From positions 1,736,117 through 1,800,116 of the forward strand of contig NZ_LN884299.1 of NCBI RefSeq assembly GCF_001403875.1: a stretch of 64,000 bases of DNA, given 5' to 3'. The translations under genes and the position numbers were made by a program. The number at the start of each line of letters is the position of its first letter. The first letter of the stretch is position 1. The DNA is from Paenibacillus ihumii (GTDB lineage Bacteria > Bacillota > Bacilli > Paenibacillales > Paenibacillaceae). Below are positions 16,859 through 25,395 of this stretch, piece after piece. Below the pieces are notes generated by a model, which did no database searches, was not told the origin of the DNA, and was given only the letters and a program-made list of their open reading frames with translations.

Positions 16859-18154
16859 ATGGCGAACAAAACGGTGATTCGTCAGGTTAGCGAGCATGTC
16901 GGCGAGACGGTCGTTATCGGCAGCTGGCTGAACAACAAACGCTCAAGCGGCAAAATTCAGTTCCTTCAGCTGCGAGACGGAACGGGCTACATCCAGGCTA
17001 TCGTCGTCAAGAGCGAGGTGTCCGAGGAGACATGGAACGCGGCAAAGAGCTTGACGCAGGAATCCTCCCTTTATGTAACGGGAATCATTCGCGAGGAGCC
17101 GCGCAGTCCGTCGGGATATGAAATGACGGTTACGGAGCTCGAAGTCATCCATTTGACGGAGAACTATCCGATTACCCCTAAGGAGCATGGCGTAGATTTT
17201 CTAATGGATCACCGCCATTTATGGCTGCGTTCCTCGAAGCAGCGGGCGATTATGGTCATCCGTGCGGAAATTATCAGAGCGATTCAGGAATACTTCGATC
17301 AGAACCACTTTACGCTGGTTGACCCGCCGATTTTGACGCCGACTTCGGCAGAAGGCACGACCAATTTGTTCCAAACGAAATATTTCGATGAGGATGCTTA
17401 TCTGACGCAGAGCGGTCAGCTGTATATGGAAGCCGCGGCGATGGCGCTGGGCAAGGTATACTCGTTCGGGCCGACGTTCCGGGCGGAGAAATCCAAGACC
17501 CGCCGCCACCTGATCGAGTTCTGGATGATTGAGCCGGAAATGGCGTTTGTCGAGCATGAGGAGAGCCTGGCCGTTCAAGAGCAGTTCATTACGCATGTCG
17601 TTCAGTCCGTGTTGAAGAATTGCCGGACTGAGCTGGAGACGATCGGCCGCGACATTTCCAAGCTGGAGAGCATCCAAGCTCCGTTCCCGCGGATAACTTA
17701 TGACGATGCCATCGAGTTTCTGCACTCGAAAGGCTTCGATATTCCTTGGGGCGAGGACTTCGGCGCGCCTCACGAGACGGCGATTGCCGAGCAGTACGAC
17801 AAGCCGGTATTCATTACGCATTACCCGGCCGGCATTAAAGCCTTCTATATGAAGCCCGATCCTAATCGTCCGGAGGTTGTGCTCTGTGCCGACATGATTG
17901 CTCCGGAAGGCTATGGCGAAATTATCGGCGGCTCGCAGCGGATCGATGATCCGGAGCTGATGGAGGCTCGCTTTAAGGAGCATGAGCTATCGCCGGAGGC
18001 TTACCAGTGGTATCTCGATCTGCGCAAATACGGTTCTGTGCCGCATTCCGGCTTTGGACTGGGGCTGGAACGAACGGTTGCGTGGATTTGCGGCCTGGAT
18101 CATGTCCGTGAGACGATTCCGTTCCCGCGGATGCTGTATCGCCTATATCCATAA
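16859..18154 (+). CDS. asnS: AsnS, asparaginyl-tRNA synthetase
   Basis: A 431-residue class IIb aminoacyl-tRNA synthetase. The N-terminal OB fold ([20 protein letters not shown]) binds the anticodon. Motif 2 is [20 protein letters not shown] and motif 3 is [16 protein letters not shown]. It is AsnRS rather than AspRS on the short length, the lack of a GAD insertion and the asnS-dnaD order known from Bacillus. AGAGGAGATG precedes ATG 16859. No T-box leader is present in the 29 bases after ackA. Confidence 0.95.
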   Translation: MANKTVIRQVSEHVGETVVIGSWLNNKRSSGKIQFLQLRDGTGYIQAIVVKSEVSEETWNAAKSLTQESSLYVTGIIREEPRSPSGYEMTVTELEVIHLTENYPITPKEHGVDFLMDHRHLWLRSSKQRAIMVIRAEIIRAIQEYFDQNHFTLVDPPILTPTSAEGTTNLFQTKYFDEDAYLTQSGQLYMEAAAMALGKVYSFGPTFRAEKSKTRRHLIEFWMIEPEMAFVEHEESLAVQEQFITHVVQSVLKNCRTELETIGRDISKLESIQAPFPRITYDDAIEFLHSKGFDIPWGEDFGAPHETAIAEQYDKPVFITHYPAGIKAFYMKPDPNRPEVVLCADMIAPEGYGEIIGGSQRIDDPELMEARFKEHELSPEAYQWYLDLRKYGSVPHSGFGLGLERTVAWICGLDHVRETIPFPRMLYRLYP

Positions 18155-18263
18155 TAGAGCGCAGCTCGGACATCATCTGTGTTATACAATACTAGGTACG
18201 GGGCATAAGGAATCGGGGCTCCAGATTCTATACTTCCTTTTATCTAAGGAAAGGTGAAGACGT

Positions 18264-18956
18264 ATGGCATTGACCGATGGCTGGAAGGTATGGGCAAAGG
18301 GAGTCGCATACGGCATGGAAGCAGGTTCTGTCCAGGTGCCCTCCCTTCTGCTGACACATTATCAGAGACTCGGCTTGGAGGATACGGAGGTCATGCTTCT
18401 GCTTCAGCTGATTTCTTACAAGCAGCTGGAGAACAATGATTTCCCTTCGATAGAGCAGCTGGAGCAGCGAATGGGGAGAGCGCCCGGAGAGCTGTCCTCC
18501 GTCATTCAACGGCTGATGAAACAGAACTGGATTGCCATCGACGTGGAATGGGATGAGCGGACAGGCATCCAATTTGAGAGCTACAATCTGACCGGAATGT
18601 ATGAGCATCTGGCGCAATGCCTTGCCGAAGAGCGTGCAGCGATGCGACAGCGGACAGATCAGCGCGAGCCGGCTGCGGCCCAGCAGGAGACGAGCGAGCG
18701 AAATCTATTCGTCATTTTCGAGAAGGAATTCGCAAGGCCTCTGTCGCCGATGGAATGCGAGACGATTTCCGGCTGGGTAGACGAGGACGGATACCCGGAG
18801 GAGCTTATTTTACTGGCATTGAAAGAGGCGGTTTTTGCCGGCAAGGTGCATTTCCGTTATATCGACCGGATCTTGCTGGAGTGGGGCCGGAATCGTGTGC
18901 AGACGGTAGAGGATGCCAAGGCGTATGCTCAGAAATTCCGGAGTTTGGGCCGATAG
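18264..18956 (+). CDS. dnaD: DnaD, replication initiation/restart protein
   Basis: A 230-residue DnaD. The N-terminal winged helix (residues about 15-100, including VPSLLLTHYQRLGLEDTEVM) drives oligomer formation. A linker rich in Q, R and E precedes the C-terminal DnaB_2 domain (residues about 140-210, EFARPLSPMECETISGWVDE) that binds DNA and replication partners. It recruits DnaB/DnaI at oriC and at restart sites. AAAGGTGAAG precedes ATG 18264. In Bacillus nth follows directly; here nth is about 25 kb away. Confidence 0.92.
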   Translation: MALTDGWKVWAKGVAYGMEAGSVQVPSLLLTHYQRLGLEDTEVMLLLQLISYKQLENNDFPSIEQLEQRMGRAPGELSSVIQRLMKQNWIAIDVEWDERTGIQFESYNLTGMYEHLAQCLAEERAAMRQRTDQREPAAAQQETSERNLFVIFEKEFARPLSPMECETISGWVDEDGYPEELILLALKEAVFAGKVHFRYIDRILLEWGRNRVQTVEDAKAYAQKFRSLGR

Positions 18957-19116
18957 ACTAACAAATATCATCGATAGAAATAGAACCTTTTCCCGCGGAG
19001 AGGCAAGTGTCTTTACAGGGAGAGGCAGAGTAGACGCTAGCGATCGAACGGATTGCCGGCGTCTTTCTCCATTTTTGAGATGAAATCATTGAGATCAGAG
19101 CTGCTGCCGCTTCAGA

Positions 19117-19148
19117 GATAGTTTAGTAGAAACTATCAAAAGTTTTTT
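19117..19148 (+). terminator. Terminator-like hairpin before the sigma factor
   Basis: GATAGTTT (19117-19124) pairs perfectly with AAACTATC (19130-19137), followed after five bases by six T. The stem is AT-rich. It could end dnaD transcription or belong to the leader of the sigma factor gene. Confidence 0.45.
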
Positions 19149-19211
19149 GAAATATATGCAGGGGCGGCAGCAGGCTGCTTCGTCTATATATATGGGAAGG
19201 AGGGGAGAGCT

Positions 19212-19760
19212 ATTGAGGAAAAGGATTTAATTCGAAAAATCCAGCGGGGCGATCGCGGCGCATTCCGTGAGCTCGTGGGTGAATACGGCTCATATGTATA
19301 CCGTGTCGCGCATTCCGTGCTTCATGATGCCAAGGAAGCAGAGGACGCTGCGCAGGAAATCTTTTTGCAAGTATACAAATCTCTCCCCGGGTATCGTTTT
19401 GAAGGCTTCAAGACCTGGTTGACGCGTATTGCGATTCATAAATCGATCGATTTAAAGCGGAAGCGGGAGCGCCGCAAAGAAGAACAGTGGGATCCTGCGA
19501 AAGTGTTACATATCGCACCGGCTCAGGAGGATGGCGTATTACAGCATCTGATGGACGAGGAGCGAAGGAGTCAGCTTCGCGCCCGCATTCTGGAGCTGCC
19601 GCCCGGGCACCGTGACATTATCACCGCGTTCTATCTGGAAGGCAAGAGTTATGAGGATATTGCCGCAGAGCAGTCCATTGCGGTGAAATCGGTAGAATCG
19701 AGGCTGTACAGGGCAAGATCGTGGATTCGCGAGCATTGGAAGGAGGAGGAGTGGAGATGA
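19212..19760 (+). CDS. ECF-type RNA polymerase sigma factor, apparent ATT start
   Basis: A group 4 (ECF) sigma factor of 182 residues if read from ATT 19212. Region 2 includes AFRELVGEYGSYVYRVAHSV, EAEDAAQEIFLQVYKSL and GFKTWLTRIAIHKSIDLKRK. Region 4 includes LPPGHRDIITAFYLEGKSYE and SVESRLYRARSWIREH. The first ATG/GTG/TTG in frame is GTG 19275, which would remove 21 residues of conserved region 2.1 (IEEKDLIRKIQRGDRGAF). AGGAGG at 19198-19203 lies 8 bases before ATT 19212, and the frame carries no other start near it. The end overlaps the anti-sigma gene by 4 bases. Confidence 0.87.
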   Translation: MEEKDLIRKIQRGDRGAFRELVGEYGSYVYRVAHSVLHDAKEAEDAAQEIFLQVYKSLPGYRFEGFKTWLTRIAIHKSIDLKRKRERRKEEQWDPAKVLHIAPAQEDGVLQHLMDEERRSQLRARILELPPGHRDIITAFYLEGKSYEDIAAEQSIAVKSVESRLYRARSWIREHWKEEEWR

Positions 19761-20233
19761 ATGGGAAAGAGCCGGATCAGACGAAGGATCGGGATCAGGA
19801 GATCTGTTGGGAGAGTTATATTCTTGGAGAGCTGAATGAGCGGCAGAGACAGTATGCCGAGGAGCTGCTGCTGAACGATGCCGGAGCACTGGAGGCTTAC
19901 ATGGCCGCACTCGCACTCCTGGAGCATGGGCTGCCCGGGCTGCAGCAGGAGGAAGCGCTCATCGAGGCAGTCCTGCAGCAGCTTCCCGCGCAGCATGAAG
20001 CCCAGCCGTCAAGCGGGGCTGAACGGTCGTTATCACGCAAGCGCCGCATCAGCGAGCATCCGCTGTTCAATTATTTTATCGCGGCTTCAATTACGTTGTT
20101 CCTGCTGTCCTTCGGTGTATTTGACCGCTTGAGCTCCGGGGCCGACCATGTGCTGCCGCCTTCATCCGAGCCGCCCGTAAGCGAGCGAATCATGCATAAA
20201 ACCGCGGGCTGGATCGATCATTTGAAACCTTAA
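19757..20233 (+). CDS. Putative anti-sigma factor
   Basis: A 158-residue protein coupled to the ECF sigma gene by an ATGA overlap. Residues 1-70 are soluble and acidic, with ILGELNERQRQYAEELLLND resembling the sigma-binding helices of anti-sigma factors but without the Cys/His zinc motif. One membrane segment lies near residues 100-120 (YFIAASITLFLLSFGVFDRL), followed by a short extracytoplasmic tail. It presumably holds the sigma factor at the membrane. The assignment rests mainly on context and topology. Confidence 0.75.
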   Translation: MNGKEPDQTKDRDQEICWESYILGELNERQRQYAEELLLNDAGALEAYMAALALLEHGLPGLQQEEALIEAVLQQLPAQHEAQPSSGAERSLSRKRRISEHPLFNYFIAASITLFLLSFGVFDRLSSGADHVLPPSSEPPVSERIMHKTAGWIDHLKP

Positions 20234-20255
20234 ACTATGAAAGGATGGGATTCTA

Positions 20256-21338
20256 TTGCCACGTTACCGCAATAAAATGCTGGCATTCGTACTTAATTTT
20301 ATCCCTGGCCTGGGCCATTTGTATTGGGGGCGCAGAGTCAGGGGCGTCATTTATCCGCTGTTGTTCTTTGGAGGCTTGCTGCTGGGCTTTCTGTCGGCCG
20401 TTGCGAGCAATGAGGCTGGCTTCATGCTGGCTGCCCTTATTTGCGGATTTGCGCTTTGGTGCATCTGTATGCTGGATTTGATCATCGCTCTGCTCCGGGC
20501 TCCCGAGGCGGAAATGTCTACTTATCCATACGAGCCGACGCGCAAAAGCGAGGCGGATGCCGAGCGCTTCTATACGATCCTGCTGTCGTTCGTTCCTGGC
20601 CTGGGTCATTTTCAGCTCGGATTAATGCAGCGGGGACTATCCTTCCTGATCAGCTTCTTCGGCTTGATCACGATCATGTTCGTCATTACCGGGCTTACGA
20701 ATAAGAGCGTATTTCTGTTATTCCTCGGCCTGCTGCCGATTATTTGGCTGTACTCTATGTTCGATGCCGTGCAGCTGGTTCACCGCAAGCAGGCCGGAGA
20801 GCTGCTGATCGATCGCACACTATTCGATGAATGGGACTCTGGCCGGGTTGAAGGCAAGCGCAGCAAGGTGCTCGCGACGCTGCTGTCCGCCTTTCCCGGA
20901 GCAGGCCAAATGTACCTTGGGATGCAGAAGCGCGGCCTGCAGCTGATGGTTCTGTTTCTGGGCAGCTTCTATATTATCGATGTGCTGAGGCTGTCGCTGT
21001 TCCTGTTCATTATTCCGGTTATTTGGTTCTACAGCTTCTTCGACGGGCTGCAGGCGACGAGCCGGTATGACCGGGTTCGGCTGGAGGACCGGCCGCTCTT
21101 TGAATGGAAGGGGAATAACCAGAATTGGCTCGGATTGATCCTGCTGCTCCTAGGCATTTATTACGTGACGATGAGCCTGGTGATTCCGCTGTTCGACCGC
21201 TTCCTGCCGGAATTTCAAATCCATCTGTTCATTACTACGTATTTGCGGCCGCTTATCGTATCCCTTGTACTTATCGGGGGCGGGGTCAAGCTGCTGTCGA
21301 GGAACAAGCACAAGGACAGCCGGTATGAGGATTATTGA
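20256..21338 (+). CDS. Membrane protein with three internal repeats
   Basis: A 360-residue polytopic membrane protein starting at TTG 20256 behind AAAGGATGGG. It contains three related units of about 100 residues, each opening with a P-G-x-G-x-x-x-x-G motif and a membrane hairpin: FIPGLGHLYWGRRVRG, FVPGLGHFQLGLMQRGL and AFPGAGQMYLGMQKRGL. The motif recalls TM2-domain proteins. The last 70 residues add two more membrane segments. It is third in the sigma/anti-sigma operon (22-base gap), so it may feed a membrane signal to the anti-sigma factor or be the operon's output. Function unknown. Confidence 0.75.
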   Translation: MPRYRNKMLAFVLNFIPGLGHLYWGRRVRGVIYPLLFFGGLLLGFLSAVASNEAGFMLAALICGFALWCICMLDLIIALLRAPEAEMSTYPYEPTRKSEADAERFYTILLSFVPGLGHFQLGLMQRGLSFLISFFGLITIMFVITGLTNKSVFLLFLGLLPIIWLYSMFDAVQLVHRKQAGELLIDRTLFDEWDSGRVEGKRSKVLATLLSAFPGAGQMYLGMQKRGLQLMVLFLGSFYIIDVLRLSLFLFIIPVIWFYSFFDGLQATSRYDRVRLEDRPLFEWKGNNQNWLGLILLLLGIYYVTMSLVIPLFDRFLPEFQIHLFITTYLRPLIVSLVLIGGGVKLLSRNKHKDSRYEDY

Positions 21339-21383
21339 TTAAAGAAGCTAAATTTAATTGCGTTATAACGCTAAGGCGTTCAA

Positions 21384-21417
21384 AGGAAGCTCTGCAGTCC
21401 AGCAGTGCTTTCTTTTT
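21384..21417 (+). terminator. Terminator after the sigma operon
   Basis: AGGAAGC (21384-21390) pairs with GCTTTCT (21407-21413), with an additional GC/GC pair inside, then TTTTT. Confidence 0.65.
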
Positions 21418-21524
21418 CGCATCGGGGGCTGTTTTTTTGCTAAGATAGAAAGGGTTAGCAAGCCGCAGGCTATTTTTCGCATAGGAGATATGGAGAATGC
21501 CGGTGCAGGCTTTGCAAATTGCAG

Positions 21525-22368
21525 TGGGGACTGTATACTTTTTTTCATTTTTTTCGTTATTTATTCGGTAGGTTCTTTTCTTCAGTCTCGCAAAAGAGAG
21601 TTTGGGATATTACGTCTGCACGGCATGACCGTAAAGCAGCTTGACCGCATGCTCTTTCTGGAGAACGCAGCGATCGGCGCCGCGTCCATGATTACCGGGC
21701 TTGCAGCCGGCCTCATATCCGCCAAGCTGTTTCTGATGGCGGGGCGAGCCTGCTGGGCATCGATCAGCTCAGCTTTCACATTTCCTGGGCCGCTTTGCTG
21801 CTGACGCTGGCCGCTTTTGCCGTGCTGTTTCTGCTCATCTCTCTTTGCACGTCCGCGCTGATCGTCAAAAGCAGGCTTGTAGCGATGCTGCATTGAATCA
21901 GCAGCCGATCCCCCGGGAAGCTCCCTGGCGCTATCGGTTCTGGGGATAGGCCTCGTGATGATGAGCTATTATTTGGCGGCTCGCGGAATATTCTATGATC
22001 GCGTTAGTCTGCCGATCAAAATCGTCGGCACCGTGTTTTTCATTGCGGCGGGAAGCTTCCTATATTACCGGCTGTATGCGGATTTGGATCATGATCGCCG
22101 CCAGTATGCTGCCATGGCGAAGATCGGAGTGACGAGGAAGGAAATCGAAGCGATGGTGACCTGGCAGATCGGTCTGCTCTTCTTCGTTCCTATCATGCTG
22201 GCAATGATTCACAGCCTGTTTGCTTTTATCGCGCTGCAGCGCTATTTGAATTTCTCCATCGCGATGGAGGCCGGGTTTATTCTGATTAGCTTCTTCGTCG
22301 TGCAAGTCTTGTATTTCCTCTTCATTAGAGGACGTTATTTGCGTAATTTAAGGAAAGCTCTTGCCTGA
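21525..22368 (+). pseudogene. Frameshifted BceB/FtsX-type ABC permease remnant
   Basis: The C-terminal half of a bacitracin-export-type (BceB-like) permease survives in three pieces. Piece one runs to about 21740 (FFVIYSVGSFLQSRKREFGI, LHGMTVKQLDRMLFLENAAI). A shift near 21740, in a run of G, moves the frame (ASLLGIDQLSFHISWAALLL, ending at a stop at 21894-21896). Piece three runs 21955-22368 (ARGIFYDRVSLPIKIVGTVF, DHDRRQYAAMAKIGVTRKEI, ending FIRGRYLRNLRKALA). The N-terminal half and the partner ATPase are missing. It is a decayed gene rather than a functional short protein. Confidence 0.8.
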
Positions 22369-22404
22369 AATAAGAGATATGTGATATCTGTATGGAGGTA
22401 TGAT

Positions 22405-23016
22405 ATGGAGAACTGGATTACAGAATTTATGGAGCAGTTCGGGTACATAGGGATCTTTCTGCTCATTGCGCTAGAGAATGTTTTCCCGCCGATCCCTTCC
22501 GAGGTGATCCTCACCTTCGGAGGATTCATGACGACATATTCCAGCTTGACGATGATAGGGGTCATCATTGCCGCTACGCTGGGCTCGGTGTTCGGCGCCG
22601 TCATTCTGTACGGTGCAGGCTATATCTTGAATGTCGATCGTCTGGAAGCGATCATCGACAATTGGGGGAAGTATCTCCGGCTCAAAAAGGAGGACGTCCG
22701 CAAAGCGGATGCCTGGTTTGATAAATACGGCTATTGGACGGTTCTGTTCTGCCGCATGATTCCGCTGATCCGCAGCCTGATCTCAATTCCGGCAGGCATG
22801 GCGAAAATGAAATTCGGCCTGTTCCTGCTCTTTACCACGATCGGGACGCTGATTTGGAATATTATTCTCGTCTCCGTCGGCGCCGCCGTTGGCAGCTCCT
22901 GGGAGAAGATTGTTGAATTTATGGATGTATACTCGAATATCGCTTATGCCGTGATCGGGGCAGGAGCCATCGTTTTTCTCATTTGGTTCATCCGCAGGTG
23001 GAAAAAGGCTTCTTGA
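22405..23016 (+). CDS. DedA-family membrane protein
   Basis: A 203-residue DedA/VTT-domain protein; members move undecaprenyl phosphate or other lipids across the membrane. Visible are the re-entrant NVFPPIPSEVILTFGG motif, FCRMIPLIRSLISIPAGMAK with the family arginine, and four to five membrane segments. GGAGG at 22394-22398 sets ATG 22405; the upstream GTG at 22381 has no site. Its position immediately before uppP, which makes undecaprenyl phosphate, fits a role in recycling that lipid carrier. Confidence 0.88.
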   Translation: MENWITEFMEQFGYIGIFLLIALENVFPPIPSEVILTFGGFMTTYSSLTMIGVIIAATLGSVFGAVILYGAGYILNVDRLEAIIDNWGKYLRLKKEDVRKADAWFDKYGYWTVLFCRMIPLIRSLISIPAGMAKMKFGLFLLFTTIGTLIWNIILVSVGAAVGSSWEKIVEFMDVYSNIAYAVIGAGAIVFLIWFIRRWKKAS

Positions 23017-23131
23017 AAATAGGTGCTGAACCATCTATTCTATTAAAGTAGTTTTTTAGCTGGATGCCAAGCGTATGAAGAGAATGTGATAAGCTCTAGC
23101 CAGCACATCGGAGAAGAGGGGAAGTAGGAGC

Positions 23132-23968
23132 ATGTTATTTTTGGATATTATCAAAGCGATTATTCTGGGATTGGTAGAAGGGGTTACTGAATTTGCGCCT
23201 GTCTCCTCGACGGGGCATATGATTATCGTCGATGATATGTGGCTCAAGACGGAGAACTTATTGTCCTCCAAATACGCAGCAAATACGTTTAAGGTTGTGG
23301 TTCAGCTCGGATCTATCCTGGCCGTCCTTGTTGTGTTCAAGGATCGGATTCTACAATTGCTCGGTTTGTCGCGCTTCAGCAAGCAGGCTGTAAGCGCAAG
23401 CGGGCCGAGGCTGAAGCTGGGCCAAGTGATCGTCGGCCTGATTCCCGCCGGGATTCTCGGTGTACTGTTCGAGGATTATATCGATGAGTACCTTTTCTCT
23501 ACGTCTACGGTATTGATCGGCCTTGTTGTGGGAGCCCTGCTGATGATTGCTGCCGACAAATTCGGTCCGAAGGAGCCGAAGATTCAATCGGTGGATCAAA
23601 TGGCCTACCGGCACGCATTGGTGGTCGGCCTGATTCAATGCCTGTCGATTTGGCCGGGGTTCTCCCGTTCGGGCTCGACGATTTCCGGCGGAGTGCTGGC
23701 TGGCATGAGCCACCGCGCAGCCGCGGATTTCACGTTCATCATGGCCGTGCCGATCATGTGCGGAGCCAGCGCGATCTCGCTCTACAAGAATTGGGAATAC
23801 ATGACGCTGGACGCGCTCCCTTTCTTCATTGCGGGATTCATCAGCGCCTTTGTGTTCGCTCTGGTGTCGATCCGCTTCTTCCTGAAGCTGATCAACCGCA
23901 TAAAGCTGATGCCGTTTGCGATTTACCGGATTTTATTGGCGGTTGTCATTTGGCTCGTCTTCTTCTAA
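23132..23968 (+). CDS. uppP: UppP, undecaprenyl-diphosphatase
   Basis: A 278-residue BacA-type integral membrane phosphatase that dephosphorylates undecaprenyl diphosphate, the carrier for cell-wall synthesis, and gives bacitracin tolerance. Signature motifs are LVEGVTEFAPVSSTGH (acidic and serine active site) and SIWPGFSRSGSTISGG (catalytic R and S). About eight membrane segments. It starts at ATG 23132. It lies next to a dead bacitracin-type permease and a DedA gene, so the region reads as envelope-antibiotic functions. Confidence 0.96.
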   Translation: MLFLDIIKAIILGLVEGVTEFAPVSSTGHMIIVDDMWLKTENLLSSKYAANTFKVVVQLGSILAVLVVFKDRILQLLGLSRFSKQAVSASGPRLKLGQVIVGLIPAGILGVLFEDYIDEYLFSTSTVLIGLVVGALLMIAADKFGPKEPKIQSVDQMAYRHALVVGLIQCLSIWPGFSRSGSTISGGVLAGMSHRAAADFTFIMAVPIMCGASAISLYKNWEYMTLDALPFFIAGFISAFVFALVSIRFFLKLINRIKLMPFAIYRILLAVVIWLVFF

Positions 23969-23984
23969 ATCCACCCCATGACGA

Positions 23985-24031
23985 AAGGCTGTCTCGTGCT
24001 AGCTGGGCGCTAAGCATGAGACAGCCTTTTT
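23985..24031. terminator. Bidirectional terminator between uppP and mtnB
   Basis: AAGGCTGTCTC (23985-23995) pairs with GAGACAGCCTT (24018-24028), with T-runs on both strands. It serves the two converging transcripts. Confidence 0.9.
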
Positions 24032-24076
24032 CTATGGAAATTAGGAGGAATGTCTTCGGAGTTCCTTCTTCAGAAT

Positions 24077-24718
24077 CTATTTGAGAGCGAGCCTGCGATA
24101 TTCTACCTCGAAAATAAACTCAAACGCCTCCAGATGCCGCTTGGCCTCGAAGGCATTGCTGCCCCACACGTAAATGCCATGGTTGCGCAGCAGCAGGCCG
24201 GGGATTTCCGGCTTCAATGCGCCGGGAATCAGCTTGGCAATCGAAGGGATATCGGCGTGGTTCGGCAATACGGGAATTTCAATGGCCGCATTTTCCTCCC
24301 AGATGCCAAGCCCTTTGATGAGTTCAATCCCCTGTACGGGAACATAGCCCTGGTCGCCGTACAGCTCGCTCAGCACATTGTTAAACACGGTATGGACGTG
24401 AAAGATTGCGCCGCAGCCGGTCATGCGGTAGATTTTGGCGTGGATGAGCGTCTCGGCGCTCGGCTTCAGCTTCGTCTGTTCGCAAGGCTTCCCGTCTTCA
24501 TCGACGAACAGGAAGTCCTCCGGCGTATGAATGGACTTGTCCTTGCCGCTTGACGTTACCGCGAAATGGAACGAGCCCGGGGAGAAATCACCGACACGAA
24601 TGGAAAGGTTGCCGCTCGTGCCTGGGAACCAGCCGCGCGCGGCGAACTGCTCCTTGACCATTCTCAGCTCGTCCAGCGCGGATTGCTTGTCTTCTAAAGA
24701 AATGGAAGTGAAACTCAT
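24077..24718 (-). CDS. mtnB: MtnB, methylthioribulose-1-phosphate dehydratase
   Basis: A 213-residue class II aldolase-fold enzyme that dehydrates 5-methylthioribulose 1-phosphate in methionine salvage. Visible are GWFPGTSGNLSIRV, FAVTSSGKDKS, KPSAETLIHAKIYR, the zinc-binding HVHT in GAIFHVHTVFNN and the third zinc histidine in LLLRNHGIYVWG. It is the last gene of the minus-strand proBAC-mtnWXB run, 8 bases after mtnX, with an AAGGAG site overlapping the mtnX stop. Confidence 0.93.
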   Translation of the reverse strand: MSFTSISLEDKQSALDELRMVKEQFAARGWFPGTSGNLSIRVGDFSPGSFHFAVTSSGKDKSIHTPEDFLFVDEDGKPCEQTKLKPSAETLIHAKIYRMTGCGAIFHVHTVFNNVLSELYGDQGYVPVQGIELIKGLGIWEENAAIEIPVLPNHADIPSIAKLIPGALKPEIPGLLLRNHGIYVWGSNAFEAKRHLEAFEFIFEVEYRRLALK

Positions 24719-24726
24719 CTTCTTAA

Positions 24727-25395
24727 TTATCTCCTTCCCGCTTGGATAAGATCTTCCTGTATGTCATGGAACGTCTCGAATGGCGTATACTTGACGCCGA
24801 GCTCCAGGCATTTCTCCGTGAGGCGTGCCCGCGAGTAGACGTGGTCCGCCAGCTTGGCGCCTTCAAAGTCCGTCAGGCTGTCGCCGATCAGAATGCGCTC
24901 GTAACGGCTGGCCGGGAATCGCCTCATGACGGTCGTCTTGCACATGCCGCAATCCGTTTGGCAATGCACGTCGCAAGGATACGGCCAAGTAATCTTAATT
25001 TTATCGCCGCTAAAGTCTGCGCCGTTACAGTATATATGCTCCTTCGGAATATCAAAGGGGGCGAGCAGCGGCAGAACGAAGAAATCAATTCCGCCGCTGG
25101 TCACGTAAAACGGGATGCCGCGCCCGCGCAGCTCGCTCAGGAAATCCCCGAATCCCGCCCGGATGCCGGCTTGCCCCAGCACAAAATCGGTAATTTCCTG
25201 CTTCATGGAGGAAGGGAGCAGGGCGAACATCCGTCCCACGCCCTCGCGGATGGATAGGTCGTGGGATAAAATTCGCTCCATGATTGGCTCATAGCCTTCA
25301 GGCCTAAAATGCTTCATGATGGCTACAATATTATCGCTTAATGTAATCGTCCCGTCGAAATCGCAGAAGATGACGGGCTGCTTGCGGCTGTTCAT
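24727..25395 (-). CDS. mtnX: MtnX, hydroxy-ketomethylthiopentenyl phosphate phosphatase
   Basis: A 222-residue HAD-family phosphatase that acts after MtnW, removing phosphate from 2-hydroxy-3-keto-5-methylthiopentenyl-1-phosphate. HAD motif I is FCDFDGTIT, motif II lies in YVTSGG, and motif III/IV in GDSLTDFEGAKLAD. C-rich HCQTDCGMCK occurs in the cap, as in other MtnX. The start chosen is the ATG overlapping the mtnW stop (ATGA), giving MNSRKQPVIF; a longer start 15 bases upstream has no site of its own. Confidence 0.93.
   Translation of the reverse strand: MNSRKQPVIFCDFDGTITLSDNIVAIMKHFRPEGYEPIMERILSHDLSIREGVGRMFALLPSSMKQEITDFVLGQAGIRAGFGDFLSELRGRGIPFYVTSGGIDFFVLPLLAPFDIPKEHIYCNGADFSGDKIKITWPYPCDVHCQTDCGMCKTTVMRRFPASRYERILIGDSLTDFEGAKLADHVYSRARLTEKCLELGVKYTPFETFHDIQEDLIQAGRR

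Noticed and set aside
21358..21804. 148-codon frame as an intact small membrane protein
   Set aside because: Its first third has no similarity to anything, overlaps the upstream terminator, and its end runs out of frame relative to the permease homology. It is better explained as part of a pseudogene.
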